NCBI GenBank assembly: GCA_020881235.1
Contig: JAJIYK010000014.1
Location: 1-45,012, forward strand
Length of the DNA stretch: 45,012 nt
From: Rickettsia endosymbiont of Oxypoda opaca
Lineage (GTDB): Bacteria > Pseudomonadota > Alphaproteobacteria > Rickettsiales > Rickettsiaceae
Direction: 5' to 3'
In this document: piece after piece, positions 8,566 through 17,588 of the stretch
Layout: every line of letters starts with the position of its first letter
Numbering within the stretch: position 1 is the stretch's first letter
Position numbers and translations under genes: made by a program
The notes under the pieces: model-generated
Told to the model about the DNA's origin: nothing
The model's database searches: none
The model's input: only the letters and a program-made list of their open reading frames with translations

Positions 8566-8766
8566 GCGTTGTTGCATGGATCGAAAAATGGTTCCAATGT
8601 CATACCGTGGCTTGACCACGGTATCCAGAAAAACCTTAAAAAAAGGCTGGATGCCGTGATCAAGGAACTAGAATGACACCGTACACTTTGCAAAAATTTG
8701 ATCCATGCAACAACGCTTTCAGTCACTCGCAATGACGAAGTAAAACCTATCCATACAACAACGCCG
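8566..8766. repeat. MITE-like composite repeat with perfect 17-base ends
   Basis: The 151-base unit 8566-8716 is bounded by gcgttgttgcatggatc and its exact complement gatccatgcaacaacgc. Inside is the palindrome 8599-8677 (gtcataccgtggcttgacc to caaggaactagaatgac). A further partial copy, with ctcgcaatgacg and ccatacaacaacgcc, extends to 8766. This is the clearest example of the composite structure in the window. The rest of the 361-base iscR-ppx spacer holds only the isc promoter region. Confidence 0.85.
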
Positions 8767-8793
8767 AAATCAATTAGCTATTTATAAACATAA

Positions 8794-10203
8794 TTAATTA
8801 TAAGCATAATTAATATTTCTTCTAGCAAAACCTATATTTTTTAAACGCTCGTATACTTTTTCAAATACTTGCTTAGGTAAGGTATTTGAGGTAGTAATTT
8901 GGAGAAATTTATCATCTTTTAACTTAATAAAAAAAGACGGCTCATAAAATTCCGGTCCGTCAATTTCCCGAGAAATTTTTATAAAATAACCGATTATGTG
9001 ACTATTATAATAATCGCATTTACTAATCATTTTTTTTGCTATTTTATTAATATAAATATCTGTTCTAACGGTATAAGTAAAAGCAAGAGCAATGCCGAGC
9101 ATCAGGCGTTGACGGTGACTAAAAGGGATATCGGAGGATAAAATAAATTCCGAAACGAAATTTGCTCGAAGAGTTTTATCGATATTTTTATTATACTGTG
9201 CCAGCATGATAGCCAGTTCTATGGTGATAAGCGTCGTAGCATCAGGATTAATTAAAAGATATTTTATTGCTTCAACATATTTATCAATTTTACAAATATC
9301 TCTATCAAATTTTACTAATTTTTTTACTCTCTCATAAATAATATCTTTTTTCTGTTCATGATAGGGAAGCGAATCAAATCTAACGCCTTCTTTCAAACCA
9401 TAATTTGAAATTATTATTTTTTCCGGCGAAAACACCTTAATCATCGACTTTACTACTAAAACCGCATTATAATTAATAGCTTTTTGTTCGTAATAACTTA
9501 GTTTTAGTTTGTCGATGTGAGATAACTTTTCAAGGTAAAATTCAAACTCAGCTCGGTTTATTTCAAAATTATGTAAATTTTTAAGGGGATAATTGATAGA
9601 TTCCATATATAAACGACCCATCAACCTTAAAGCTCCACCGATTAAATATAAATTAGGATAATGTAACTCACCAAATTCTTCTTTAATCATTTTAGTAATT
9701 AAATTACTACTATCAAAATGATTGCTAGTAATAACTTTCGTCCCTAAAGGCAAAGACTTTAATTTACCGACCTTTTTATTTTCAATTTGTGCAAGCTCAA
9801 GACTTCCGCCACCTAAATCAGCCACCACTCCGAAAGCATCGCTTATGCCCGAAATCAAACCGGCAGCAGTTAAATAAGCTTCTCGCTCACCGGAGATAAT
9901 TTCAATATCTATATTAAATTTCTTTTTAATTATTTCCTTAAATTCTTTAGCTTTGGGGTGACCTCTAAGTATTGCGGTAGCAACGCATTGTATGTTGCTA
10001 ACAGAAAGCCTAGTAAACACATGAATAAGATATTGTAATGATAGGTAAGTTTGATGCTTGATTTCTAAATTGTCTAGGTCGAGTAAATTTATAATATAAC
10101 TTTTAAATTTATAATTAAAGATCTCGGGAGCTCCTAGTTCATCACATTCATAAACTACAGCCCTTACGGCATTAGAACCTATATCAATAATAGCTGAACG
10201 CAT
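8794..10203 (-). CDS. Ppx/GppA family exopolyphosphatase
   Basis: Members cleave inorganic polyphosphate or the 5' phosphate of pppGpp. The 469-residue protein has the ASKHA-fold ATPase-like core: the N-terminal phosphate loop in MRSAIIDIGSNAVRAVVYE, the second acidic motif ISGEREAYLTAAG near residue 100, and the glycine-rich VVADLGGGSLELAQI. A later LIGGALRLMGRLY segment also fits. The C-terminal half resembles the HD-type helical domain of Ppx but is poorly conserved. It begins nine bases after virD4 ends, so it is probably cotranscribed with the rvh genes without being part of the secretion machine. I cannot separate Ppx from GppA. Confidence 0.87.
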   Translation of the reverse strand: MRSAIIDIGSNAVRAVVYECDELGAPEIFNYKFKSYIINLLDLDNLEIKHQTYLSLQYLIHVFTRLSVSNIQCVATAILRGHPKAKEFKEIIKKKFNIDIEIISGEREAYLTAAGLISGISDAFGVVADLGGGSLELAQIENKKVGKLKSLPLGTKVITSNHFDSSNLITKMIKEEFGELHYPNLYLIGGALRLMGRLYMESINYPLKNLHNFEINRAEFEFYLEKLSHIDKLKLSYYEQKAINYNAVLVVKSMIKVFSPEKIIISNYGLKEGVRFDSLPYHEQKKDIIYERVKKLVKFDRDICKIDKYVEAIKYLLINPDATTLITIELAIMLAQYNKNIDKTLRANFVSEFILSSDIPFSHRQRLMLGIALAFTYTVRTDIYINKIAKKMISKCDYYNSHIIGYFIKISREIDGPEFYEPSFFIKLKDDKFLQITTSNTLPKQVFEKVYERLKNIGFARRNINYAYN

Positions 10204-10212
10204 GATAATATA

Positions 10213-11994
10213 TTATTTATTCGTTTCAGCAGAAATATTTTCCGTTTCTGCCGATATTTCTTCGGAAGATTCACTATTTGCTTTAGGATCAAAAGGCACT
10301 TGCGTAGGTACAAATGTAGGCGGTAATAACCTACTAGTAAAAAACTTATCCTCATAATATTTAATCTTACGAGATTTTATAGGAGGAAAAGACTCGATTA
10401 AAACAATTTGCTCATCCTTCGGTAACTGTATTACTTCTTGCGGTAAAAGTAAAGCTCTTTGAACCTGTGACACATTTTGTGTTCTAGTCGAAATATTAAG
10501 GTCGAAAAATATAGGTTTACTAAATGACCTTTGTTCTACTGTTTTATTACCGACAAGTTGCGATATCAAATTAGCCGTTTCATAGTTATTAGCCGCAAAA
10601 GTAATTCGATATGTAGCATTTGATAAAAACGAATTCATGCCGGCATCTTCATATGTTCCTTTGAGTTGTTGAGTATCCTGAATAATCAAAAACAAGCGAA
10701 CTCTATATCCTCTAAAATAAGCAATACCGGATTTAAACGTATCCATTTTGCCAAGCGTCGGAAACTCATCCAATAAAAACATCACACCGTAAGGCTCTTC
10801 CTTAAGATCGGGCATTTTACGACTTAAAAATTCCGTACTCTGTTGATAAAATACCTGCATTAATTTCTGCAAACGCTGAATGTTATCAGGCGTAAGTCCG
10901 ACATATATCGTGGTTTTTTTTCTTTTTAATTCTTGGATATTAAAATCGGAAGAAGCAGTAGCGGCATCAATTAACGGATTTGCCCATAATTCAAGTGACG
11001 AGTTCATGGTAGAAATCACACCGGAGCGTTCCTTATCGGCTTTCTGCAAAAACGCCGCAATATTCATATAAGCAACGGGATGTATTACTTTGCCTAAAGT
11101 ATCAAGTACCACCGCTAAGTTGTATACTACGTCATCACTACGCATTGTTCTAACTACTTCTCCGAAAGATTTTGTTTTATTCGGATCGGCAATTAAATAT
11201 AGCGTTACGCCAAGGAATAAACTGCGTGCTTCGTTATTCCAAAAATCTTTTTCCGGCATAATTAGGTTAGAAATTTTTTGAACGTCATCAACCATTTGCC
11301 CGGGCTTAGTACTAACCCAGTCTATAGGGTTATAACAATGGGTTACGCCATCGGGATTTGACGGTTCCCAAACAAAAACCGCTTGACCTTGCTTTTGCCG
11401 CCAGCCGCTAGTTAAACCGTGATTCTCTAATTTAATATCATGTACAACTATCGAATCACTCCAAAATAACAAATTAGGGATTACAAAGCCTACCCCTTTA
11501 CCTGATCCGGTCGGAGCAAATAATAGAGCATGCTGAAATCCGTCGGCAACAAAATAACCGCCGCTATCGACTCCTATTAACATACCTTTTTTGGCACGAA
11601 GACCCGCAGCTTCAATATCGCTATAGCTTGCCCAACTTGCATCACCATATACTTTTTCTTGCTGTTTAAAAAACTGTAATGCCTTTATTCTGTCAAAATT
11701 TTTAATATAAAAAATTATGACGGTTATGGAAGGAATAAAAAGAGATAGTATTAACTTTAACTTTAAATAGTTATAATCGGTAAATTTTAATTGTCCCCAT
11801 ACATTGATAAGCCAATAAGCCCATTTATAAGCAATATTTATAGCATTTATATTTACGCCTAAGTTACCGAGTTCATTGGTAAAAATTGCCACAAAAGCAC
11901 CGCTTACCCATAATGTACAAAAAATAACACACGGATGAATTATAGCATGCCCGAATATATTTCTGGTAACTCTAAGTATCTTATACCACTCCAT
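10213..11994 (-). CDS. virD4: Type IV secretion coupling protein VirD4 (RvhD4)
   Basis: The coupling ATPase recruits substrates to the type IV secretion channel at the inner membrane. The 593 residues show two N-terminal membrane spans (residues about 17-38 and 75-96), the Walker A loop FAPTGSGKGVGFVIPNLL near 160 and the Walker B region VMFLLDEFPTLGKM near 410, followed by the conserved LFLIIQDTQQLKGTY. The C-terminal tail is acidic and repetitive (SSEEISAETENISAETNK), a variable region in this family. A repeat of about 200 bases separates it from virB11. It is transcribed with virB11/virB10 and closely followed by the ppx gene. Confidence 0.95.
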   Translation of the reverse strand: MEWYKILRVTRNIFGHAIIHPCVIFCTLWVSGAFVAIFTNELGNLGVNINAINIAYKWAYWLINVWGQLKFTDYNYLKLKLILSLFIPSITVIIFYIKNFDRIKALQFFKQQEKVYGDASWASYSDIEAAGLRAKKGMLIGVDSGGYFVADGFQHALLFAPTGSGKGVGFVIPNLLFWSDSIVVHDIKLENHGLTSGWRQKQGQAVFVWEPSNPDGVTHCYNPIDWVSTKPGQMVDDVQKISNLIMPEKDFWNNEARSLFLGVTLYLIADPNKTKSFGEVVRTMRSDDVVYNLAVVLDTLGKVIHPVAYMNIAAFLQKADKERSGVISTMNSSLELWANPLIDAATASSDFNIQELKRKKTTIYVGLTPDNIQRLQKLMQVFYQQSTEFLSRKMPDLKEEPYGVMFLLDEFPTLGKMDTFKSGIAYFRGYRVRLFLIIQDTQQLKGTYEDAGMNSFLSNATYRITFAANNYETANLISQLVGNKTVEQRSFSKPIFFDLNISTRTQNVSQVQRALLLPQEVIQLPKDEQIVLIESFPPIKSRKIKYYEDKFFTSRLLPPTFVPTQVPFDPKANSESSEEISAETENISAETNK

Positions 11995-12030
11995 TAATAT
12001 TCCTATTTTTACCTAAAATTATTTTTCGTG

Positions 12031-12240
12031 TAGTGTTGTTGCGTGGATCATAATTATCGTATTATGGTTATTACAAGTTATGGTGTCATACCGTGAAGTA
12101 TAGTGTCATACCGTGGCTTGACCACGGTATCCAGAAAAAACCTTAATAAAAAGACTGGATGCCGTGATCAAGTCACGGCATGACATAGCCTTTTCCTTAA
12201 CGTTCGTACACTAGTCGGTCAAGCCACGATATGACACATA
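12031..12240. repeat. Composite palindromic repeat between virB11 and virD4
   Basis: The left arm is gttgttgcgtggatcataat, followed by an accessory segment with cgtattatggttattacaag. The inner palindrome 12105-12184 runs from gtcataccgtggcttgacc to gtcacggcatgac. After it come aacgttcgtacac and another half arm, gtcaagccacgatatgac. No coding potential is credible here. Confidence 0.78.
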
Positions 12241-12258
12241 ATAATGACAAGAATACAC

Positions 12259-13263
12259 CTAAACCATTCCGGTAGCATTTTTGTTTTTCTTATAATACAC
12301 CTCGGAAACGTATCTTTTTCCGCCGCTACCACGCTTTAATTGCACGACAATATCGACCACGGATAGAATATATTTTTTTACTTCCTCAGGCGGCATACCT
12401 AAATCCGCTTGCATAACCATCAGCTTCATTTGTTCTATCGCCATAGCCGGACTATCGGCATGCAGAGTTGATATAGAACCCGGGTGACCGGTATTAATTG
12501 CACGCAAAAAACTAAAAGCTTCTGCACCTCGTAGCTCTCCGACTATAATTCTATCAGGTCGAAGCCGCAAGCACGCTTCTATTAAACTTTGCGTATTAAC
12601 ATTAGCACGACCCTGCCCGCCTTTAGAAGAAAGTAAATGTACTTTATTAGGATGTTTCGGCAATAACACTTCTCTTGCATCTTCTACCGTAATTATTCTT
12701 TCTTCTATCGGTATTTCACCAAGTGCCGCATTAGTAAAAGTAGTTTTACCGGTAGAAGTTCCGCCGCTAATAATAATATTTTTCTTTGAAACCACCGCAT
12801 GTCTAACAAATTCTTTTATCTTTTTTTCCGCTAAGTAATTATTTAGAATTCCTTCATTTTCGTCTATTATTGCTTCAGTAACGGTTGCATCGAAAGCCCC
12901 CATTTTAGCATATTCATCTAATGAAAGATTCATAGTACTACCTTTCCTAATCGAGTAGATAATTTGTCCTATCTCACAAGCGGGCGGGAATACTATTTGA
13001 ATACGATAACCATTCGGCAAAGAAGCTGAAAGCAGCGGTTTTTCTTCTGAAATAATTTGCTCTGTAGATTGAGCAACTAAACGCCCAAGCGACATAAGAT
13101 GCTCAAAATCAAGGTCGGGTATTTGCTTAGAATATATTTCTCCTTTCTTTTCAACCCAAACTTCCCCAGGCTTATTAACCATGATCTCATTAATACCGTC
13201 CTCGGCAAATAAATCCTTAAAGGGCAATAAAAATGTCTCTAAAGCAGCAAATGCATCCGCCAT
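12259..13263 (-). CDS. virB11: Type IV secretion ATPase VirB11 (RvhB11)
   Basis: VirB11 is the hexameric traffic ATPase at the cytoplasmic base of the type IV channel. The 334 residues show Walker A IISGGTSTGKTTFTNAALGE around residue 165, the Asp box ITVEDAREVLLP, Walker B RLRPDRIIVGELRGAEAFSF and the His box INTGHPGSISTLHADSP, in the correct order. The N-terminal domain carries the expected INEIMVNKPGEVWVEKKG. It starts 29 bases after virB10 ends, consistent with one operon. Confidence 0.96.
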   Translation of the reverse strand: MADAFAALETFLLPFKDLFAEDGINEIMVNKPGEVWVEKKGEIYSKQIPDLDFEHLMSLGRLVAQSTEQIISEEKPLLSASLPNGYRIQIVFPPACEIGQIIYSIRKGSTMNLSLDEYAKMGAFDATVTEAIIDENEGILNNYLAEKKIKEFVRHAVVSKKNIIISGGTSTGKTTFTNAALGEIPIEERIITVEDAREVLLPKHPNKVHLLSSKGGQGRANVNTQSLIEACLRLRPDRIIVGELRGAEAFSFLRAINTGHPGSISTLHADSPAMAIEQMKLMVMQADLGMPPEEVKKYILSVVDIVVQLKRGSGGKRYVSEVYYKKNKNATGMV

Positions 13264-13292
13264 ACCAACTCCTAATTATAAATAAATACTGA

Positions 13293-14720
13293 TTATTGCA
13301 TTAACCTTGATTTTAATAATACAGCTTTCGGAAATTTATAATCTTTATTAACATATATTTTAATCGCAGTACCTTGATTAATAGTAGTGGTCGGCTTAAA
13401 CTCTTGTTGTGCTATCATGTCTTTAACCGTATTAGTTACGTCAGTAAAAGCTTGAGTAGATGCTTGCTGTGCTTGTGTCGGAGCAGAAGCGGTAGTAGCC
13501 GTAGTCAATAAACTTGCAGCAGCACTATTTACTGCTTGCACTAAAGCAGCTAATCGTTGAGCTGCAGTATTTGCCGTTGCCGGATTTTGAGCGGTGGTAC
13601 AACTTTGCGTCATTGAAGAATAAGCCGCCGAAGTTGTATCGGTAATAGCACCGAGTACGCTAGTACAAATCATTACAATTCTTACATCTTCGGTCATGGC
13701 AGTATTAGCGGCATTCGATTGAGCTATATTTTGTATTTGCGTTGCAATAGTACTATTCGCCGCTGCAGCTTGTGAGTTAATCGGCGGTGCTACTACTTTG
13801 TCAAGGGCATTTGCAAACGCAATATTAAAGGCTGATTGTAAGATAGAGTTAGCAAAACGTTCTTTAAATTTATTATCTATCCTTCCTTGCGTTCCTTTTC
13901 TGCCTAAGTTATCTACAGCAATAGCATCAAAATCGATAGTATAACCATTGGTAAGGTCAATCCTACTCCATATTATTGAAATTCTACCGTAAGCGTCTGA
14001 TGAAGTTCCATAAGTCCCAAAAATCTTCGATCCTTTTGGAATCAAAATAACTTTACCTTTCTCTGAGAATACGTCTCTACTAATCATGGCTTCCACTTCA
14101 CCGCCAAAATCACTATTTATAGCCGTTTCTAATACTGCATCAATTATTTTGCCTCTACCCAAGATAAAACTCATGTCGCCACGATCTTTAAAGGTCGCTT
14201 CTTGCGTCACTTGTTCCGGAGTTTTTTTAACTTCTGTGCCGCCAATTAATACTATGGAAGATTTTCTTTTTGCTTCACGACGTTGTTTTTCTGCATCGCT
14301 ATCGACTAAATTTGACTGAGCAGACGGCAAAGAAAGAGACGGAGGTAGCGGCACTTTATCTTTGTCTTTATCTTCCACCGGAGAAGGCAAAACTGGCGGT
14401 GCTACTACTACAGGCGGCGGAGGCGGAGAAGCCGGTGTCTCAAGTTTAGGGGGTTCCGGTAATTTAGGAATTTCGGGAATATTATCTTGAACGTCTTGAG
14501 CCGGTTTTGCAATATTAACAAGCGGCACCGAATCCTGAGAATCATCCTTTTTATTACTAAAGAAAAGATAGAAAAATATATATGCAAAAATACCACAAAT
14601 TATCACTAAAATAGCGATACTTTTGTTAAAGCTAACAGAAACTTTAGAAAGCTCTTTTTGAACCTCGGGTAACTCGGTCGCTGAAGAATTAGGATTATTA
14701 ATATTTTGCTCTTCGGCCAT
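13293..14720 (-). CDS. virB10: Type IV secretion protein VirB10 (RvhB10)
   Basis: VirB10 spans from the inner membrane to the outer-membrane core and transmits the ATP-driven gating signal. I start at 14720 (MAEEQNINNP), giving 475 residues; a GTG-initiated extension to 14795 reads into the flanking repeat. Features in order are a cytoplasmic head, one membrane span (residues about 33-52, ILVIICGIFAYIFFYLFF), a proline-rich periplasmic stretch (PPKLETPASPPPPPVVVAPP) and the TrbI/VirB10 beta-barrel domain, including FILGRGKIIDAVLETAINSD and VILIPKGSKIFGTYG. An Ala/Thr-rich segment sits where the antenna region lies. No strong ribosome site is visible at either start. Confidence 0.93.
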   Translation of the reverse strand: MAEEQNINNPNSSATELPEVQKELSKVSVSFNKSIAILVIICGIFAYIFFYLFFSNKKDDSQDSVPLVNIAKPAQDVQDNIPEIPKLPEPPKLETPASPPPPPVVVAPPVLPSPVEDKDKDKVPLPPSLSLPSAQSNLVDSDAEKQRREAKRKSSIVLIGGTEVKKTPEQVTQEATFKDRGDMSFILGRGKIIDAVLETAINSDFGGEVEAMISRDVFSEKGKVILIPKGSKIFGTYGTSSDAYGRISIIWSRIDLTNGYTIDFDAIAVDNLGRKGTQGRIDNKFKERFANSILQSAFNIAFANALDKVVAPPINSQAAAANSTIATQIQNIAQSNAANTAMTEDVRIVMICTSVLGAITDTTSAAYSSMTQSCTTAQNPATANTAAQRLAALVQAVNSAAASLLTTATTASAPTQAQQASTQAFTDVTNTVKDMIAQQEFKPTTTINQGTAIKIYVNKDYKFPKAVLLKSRLMQ

Positions 14721-14796
14721 AATTAAATTTGTGTTAATTTTAAATGTTCTTCGTGTAACAGTTATATTGATACTTAAAACGTCGTGGCGAAGCACC

Positions 14797-15037
14797 TTTA
14801 GTCTTGTAGCACGGATCGAGAAATGGTTCTAATGTCATACCGTGGCTTGACCACGGTATCCAGAAAAAACCTTAATAAAAAGACTGGATGCCGTGATCAA
14901 GGAACTAGAATGACACAGCCTTTTCTTTAACGTTCGTACAACACTGGATCAAGCCACGGTATGACACCATACTTGTAATAACCATAATACGGTAAATTAT
15001 GAACCACGCAATAACACCTACAGCAGCTCGCCATGAC
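14797..15037. repeat. Composite palindromic repeat between virB9 and virB10
   Basis: The inner palindrome at 14834-14914 runs from gtcataccgtggcttgacc to caaggaactagaatgac. It is followed by aacgttcgtacaacac, a half arm gtcaagccacggtatgac, and the arm acttgtaataaccataatac with taaattatgaaccacgcaa. The element accounts for the 326-base gap between virB9 and virB10. Confidence 0.78.
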
Positions 15038-15046
15038 GCTTTACCC

Positions 15047-15508
15047 TCAAAAATCGTTAGACCTTTTTTTAGGATAATAAAATCTAATTACATATACTAA
15101 GTCTTTTTCGCGTCCTTCTTCGAGTTCCATAGCCGCAATATCAAACTCATAAGTTCTTTTATTAGTTATTATAGTCATATTGGTTCTAATATCTTTTTCC
15201 AAGGGTTTTATAAACAACCTATTAGCTAGCGGCGTTATTTTCCACGCATAGGCATCTCCCAAAGTTATAGTTTGAATTTCTTCATTCTTGGCAAATTCTA
15301 TATGAGATTGAAAACCGAAATGTAAAACTAATAAATAAACCTCATTGGGATTATATATATAAGTTTTTATTCTATTATCGGTAGTTATAGATAGGTCATC
15401 GATATAATTATCATTATATGATCTAGCCGGTCCTAAAGAACACTCAGCCTTTACCGTGAAGCTACTTAATAATACTATAATTAAAAAACAAAATTTAGCT
15501 ATTGTCAT
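15047..15508 (-). CDS. virB9: Truncated VirB9 paralogue (N-terminal domain only)
   Basis: The 153-residue protein has a signal peptide (MTIAKFCFLIIVLLSSFTVKA) and the VirB9/CagX N-terminal domain, with IKTYIYNPNEVYLLVLHFGF, TLGDAYAWKITPLANRLFIK and TNMTIITNKRTYEFD. It stops at residue 153, whereas the copy at 17589 continues about 100 residues into the C-terminal domain that contacts VirB7 and the VirB10 ring. The shared motif order shows that the two are duplicates. The start overlaps the upstream virB8 by 14 bases. A shortened second VirB9 is known from the rickettsial rvh system, so this is probably a real gene rather than fresh decay. Confidence 0.88.
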   Translation of the reverse strand: MTIAKFCFLIIVLLSSFTVKAECSLGPARSYNDNYIDDLSITTDNRIKTYIYNPNEVYLLVLHFGFQSHIEFAKNEEIQTITLGDAYAWKITPLANRLFIKPLEKDIRTNMTIITNKRTYEFDIAAMELEEGREKDLVYVIRFYYPKKRSNDF

Positions 15509-16253
15509 CGTCTACCCTATATCCGCTTACTTGAAAACCCACTGGATTTATATCAAGCTCTACGTCTGTTAATTCCATCGGTACATAAGAAAAACTTATC
15601 ACCGATATTTTGTTAAAAACTCGTCGGTCTCCTGATGTTTCACTTATAGAGAACCTTACTATATATTTATCTTGAGCTAATTTTGACCATGATTTTATCG
15701 TTAAAAAAGTAGTGTTATCTTGGGCATATTTTAAGACAGGATCATTATCTTTGTTTCTTATAAACCCTAGATAATTATAGTAAACACTGCTTGTGGAAAG
15801 TAATCGAACGGTAGTACGAGCGATAGTTGTAAAATCTACGGGATTATAAGTTTCTCTTGCTACAAGGTATTTTTTTATAAAATATCTTGTAAGGGAATCA
15901 TCGGCAGCAAGTAGCGTTGAAGAAACAGGGGTCACTATTACCGCCCTTCCCGTACTATCATCAAGCTGAATTACAAACGGATCAAATTGTTTGGAATTTA
16001 CCACAAAAGCAATCACCAAAGTAGCTATAACCATAAAACTTGTAAGAATTATTAACAATATCATTAATAAATTACGCTGAACGATTATTTTATCTGATCG
16101 TTCTTCATACCAATTTTGAGTAGCTTTTAATGCGTTAAGCGGTTTGTCGCTTACTTGATTTGGCTGTAAGCCGTCTCCGGTTTGCAGTTGTCCATTTTCT
16201 TGCTTATTAGTACTTGATTTTAAAGAGCTAAATATATCACTTATTTTGAACAT
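15495..16253 (-). CDS. virB8: Type IV secretion protein VirB8, copy 1
   Basis: VirB8 is a bitopic inner-membrane assembly factor with a periplasmic NTF2-like domain. The 252 residues have a hydrophilic N-terminus, one membrane span (residues about 62-86, LLMILLIILTSFMVIATLVI) and a periplasmic domain with the family pattern DDSLTRYFIKKYLVARETYN and SSVYYNYLGFIRNKDNDPVL. It precedes and overlaps the truncated virB9. It differs strongly from the divergent copy at 16895, so the duplication is old. Confidence 0.92.
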   Translation of the reverse strand: MFKISDIFSSLKSSTNKQENGQLQTGDGLQPNQVSDKPLNALKATQNWYEERSDKIIVQRNLLMILLIILTSFMVIATLVIAFVVNSKQFDPFVIQLDDSTGRAVIVTPVSSTLLAADDSLTRYFIKKYLVARETYNPVDFTTIARTTVRLLSTSSVYYNYLGFIRNKDNDPVLKYAQDNTTFLTIKSWSKLAQDKYIVRFSISETSGDRRVFNKISVISFSYVPMELTDVELDINPVGFQVSGYRVDDDNS

Positions 16254-16375
16254 TATATATTATCACATTCTGAATGGTTATTTACATAAATAAGTATTAT
16301 TAAAATAATAAGCATTAATTTTTTAATTTTACAAAGAAAAACCAATATTCAATTAAAAAAAATAATCTTTAATCA

Positions 16376-16558
16376 TTACGCTATATCAACTAATGAATTA
16401 ACCGGTCTACGAACACACGGATTTACGGGCGTACTAAATAAGTCATTTGATTCAGCCGATACGCAAGGGCTTTTTATTTCATAAGGAGCCGAAGGCGTGC
16501 ATGATAACAACTGCAAAAGTATAACCAACGATATTGAAAGTTTTAATAATCTTAACAT
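16376..16558 (-). CDS. virB7: VirB7-like lipoprotein (RvhB7)
   Basis: This 60-residue lipoprotein has a signal sequence ending in a lipobox (ILLQLLSC), so Cys20 should be lipidated. Two more cysteines follow (KSPCVSAES and NPCVRRPVN), one of which could pair with VirB9 as in Agrobacterium. In other type IV systems VirB7 anchors the outer-membrane core complex. Size, lipobox and position just upstream of virB8 and opposite a second virB8 support the assignment; the mature sequence alone would not. Confidence 0.82.
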   Translation of the reverse strand: MLRLLKLSISLVILLQLLSCTPSAPYEIKSPCVSAESNDLFSTPVNPCVRRPVNSLVDIA

Positions 16559-16592
16559 TATTAATTAATTATAAAATTTCTTGTTCTGCTTT

Positions 16593-16621
16593 AAATTAAC
16601 TTAGTATAAAATACTTCTCAA
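16593..16621 (-). promoter_or_regulatory. Candidate promoter for virB7 and the minus-strand rvh genes
   Basis: On the minus strand, TTGAGA (16616-16621) and TAATTT (16593-16598) are separated by 17 bases, placing a start near 16586, about 28 bases before the virB7 ATG. The 336-base divergent region (16559-16894) is otherwise very AT-rich and non-coding. I could not pick a convincing plus-strand promoter for the divergent virB8, nor a clear operator. Confidence 0.35.
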
Positions 16622-16894
16622 GCATTTTTTATAAAAAATTTACTTTTATATGAAAATAAATTAATGAAGCTTGTAAAGTTTCTAATTACTATAGTCTATA
16701 ATAAATAACGGTTATTATAAATTTAAATTTACAAATTAGTTTTTTTAGTTCAAACTTTATTATGCACCTGACATAGTAGCAACAAAATAAACTTATTTAT
16801 TAGTTTAAATAACCAAGCATGTTGATAAATAATAATTATATTTAAATAAATATGCTAGACTTTAGCAAATTAAATGAATAGCTATTAAATAACT

Positions 16895-17587
16895 ATGGAT
16901 CCAATACTTAGCTCCGTACAAGAATATATTAAATCGGGAGAATATTTCGCCGATGCAAAAAAATGGTATAATTTTAAATATGTAACCCCCTTAAGTCAGA
17001 GGTCTTTATTATTTTTAACTTGCACTGTTTTCTTGATATTACTTATAACAATTTGTGTAAGTATTAACGCCTTATTACCGGTAAAGCAAAAAGTAAGCTA
17101 TGCTATACAATCAAAAACGGAAAAGCATGCAACAATAACCGATACAAACAAAACTACGCAACATGATCCTTATACTTCCCTTGTTAATATTATGATTAAA
17201 AATTATTTAACAAAACGGGAAACGTATAATTATAATACGATAAAAGAGCAGTTTACTTTTATTCAAAATACTTCAACCCGAATAGTTTACATGCAATTTG
17301 CTAATTTTATGAATATCGATAACCCTTTATCACCGGTTATGAGATATCAAAAATTATTTAGACGTTCCGTGGTTATATCATCAATTACCAATGTTAATGA
17401 TAACGAAGTAACCGTTATTTTTGAATCATTAGCAAAAAATACGGCCGGTGAAATTTTAGAAAATATGGTATGGGAAGCAACAATAGGTTTTATAATGGAC
17501 CCAATTAATTCAGATTTAGCTCCAGGGTCACCATATAATTTTACCGTTACCAGCTATAAATTAAAATTATTAAAAGATAAGAAATAA
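16895..17587 (+). CDS. virB8: Type IV secretion protein VirB8, copy 2
   Basis: The 230 residues follow the VirB8 plan: a short cytoplasmic segment, one membrane span (residues about 36-58, LLFLTCTVFLILLITICVS) and a periplasmic domain with SLVNIMIKNYLTKRETYNYN, the equivalent of the KKYLVARETYN motif in the other copy, and ENMVWEATIGFIMDP near the end. It is transcribed away from the main rvh set and is followed one base later by the full-length virB9, so the two were probably duplicated as a pair. It may form alternative or mixed VirB8 assemblies. Confidence 0.9.
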   Translation: MDPILSSVQEYIKSGEYFADAKKWYNFKYVTPLSQRSLLFLTCTVFLILLITICVSINALLPVKQKVSYAIQSKTEKHATITDTNKTTQHDPYTSLVNIMIKNYLTKRETYNYNTIKEQFTFIQNTSTRIVYMQFANFMNIDNPLSPVMRYQKLFRRSVVISSITNVNDNEVTVIFESLAKNTAGEILENMVWEATIGFIMDPINSDLAPGSPYNFTVTSYKLKLLKDKK

Positions 17588-17588
17588 T

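Noticed and set aside
8566..8716. CRISPR array
   Set aside because: The repeats are dispersed single palindromes, not regularly spaced direct repeats with unique spacers, and no cas gene is present.
16822..16856. Plus-strand promoter for the divergent virB8
   Set aside because: TTGATA and TATGCT are present, but the spacing is 23 bases, and in such AT-rich DNA other matches are uninformative.
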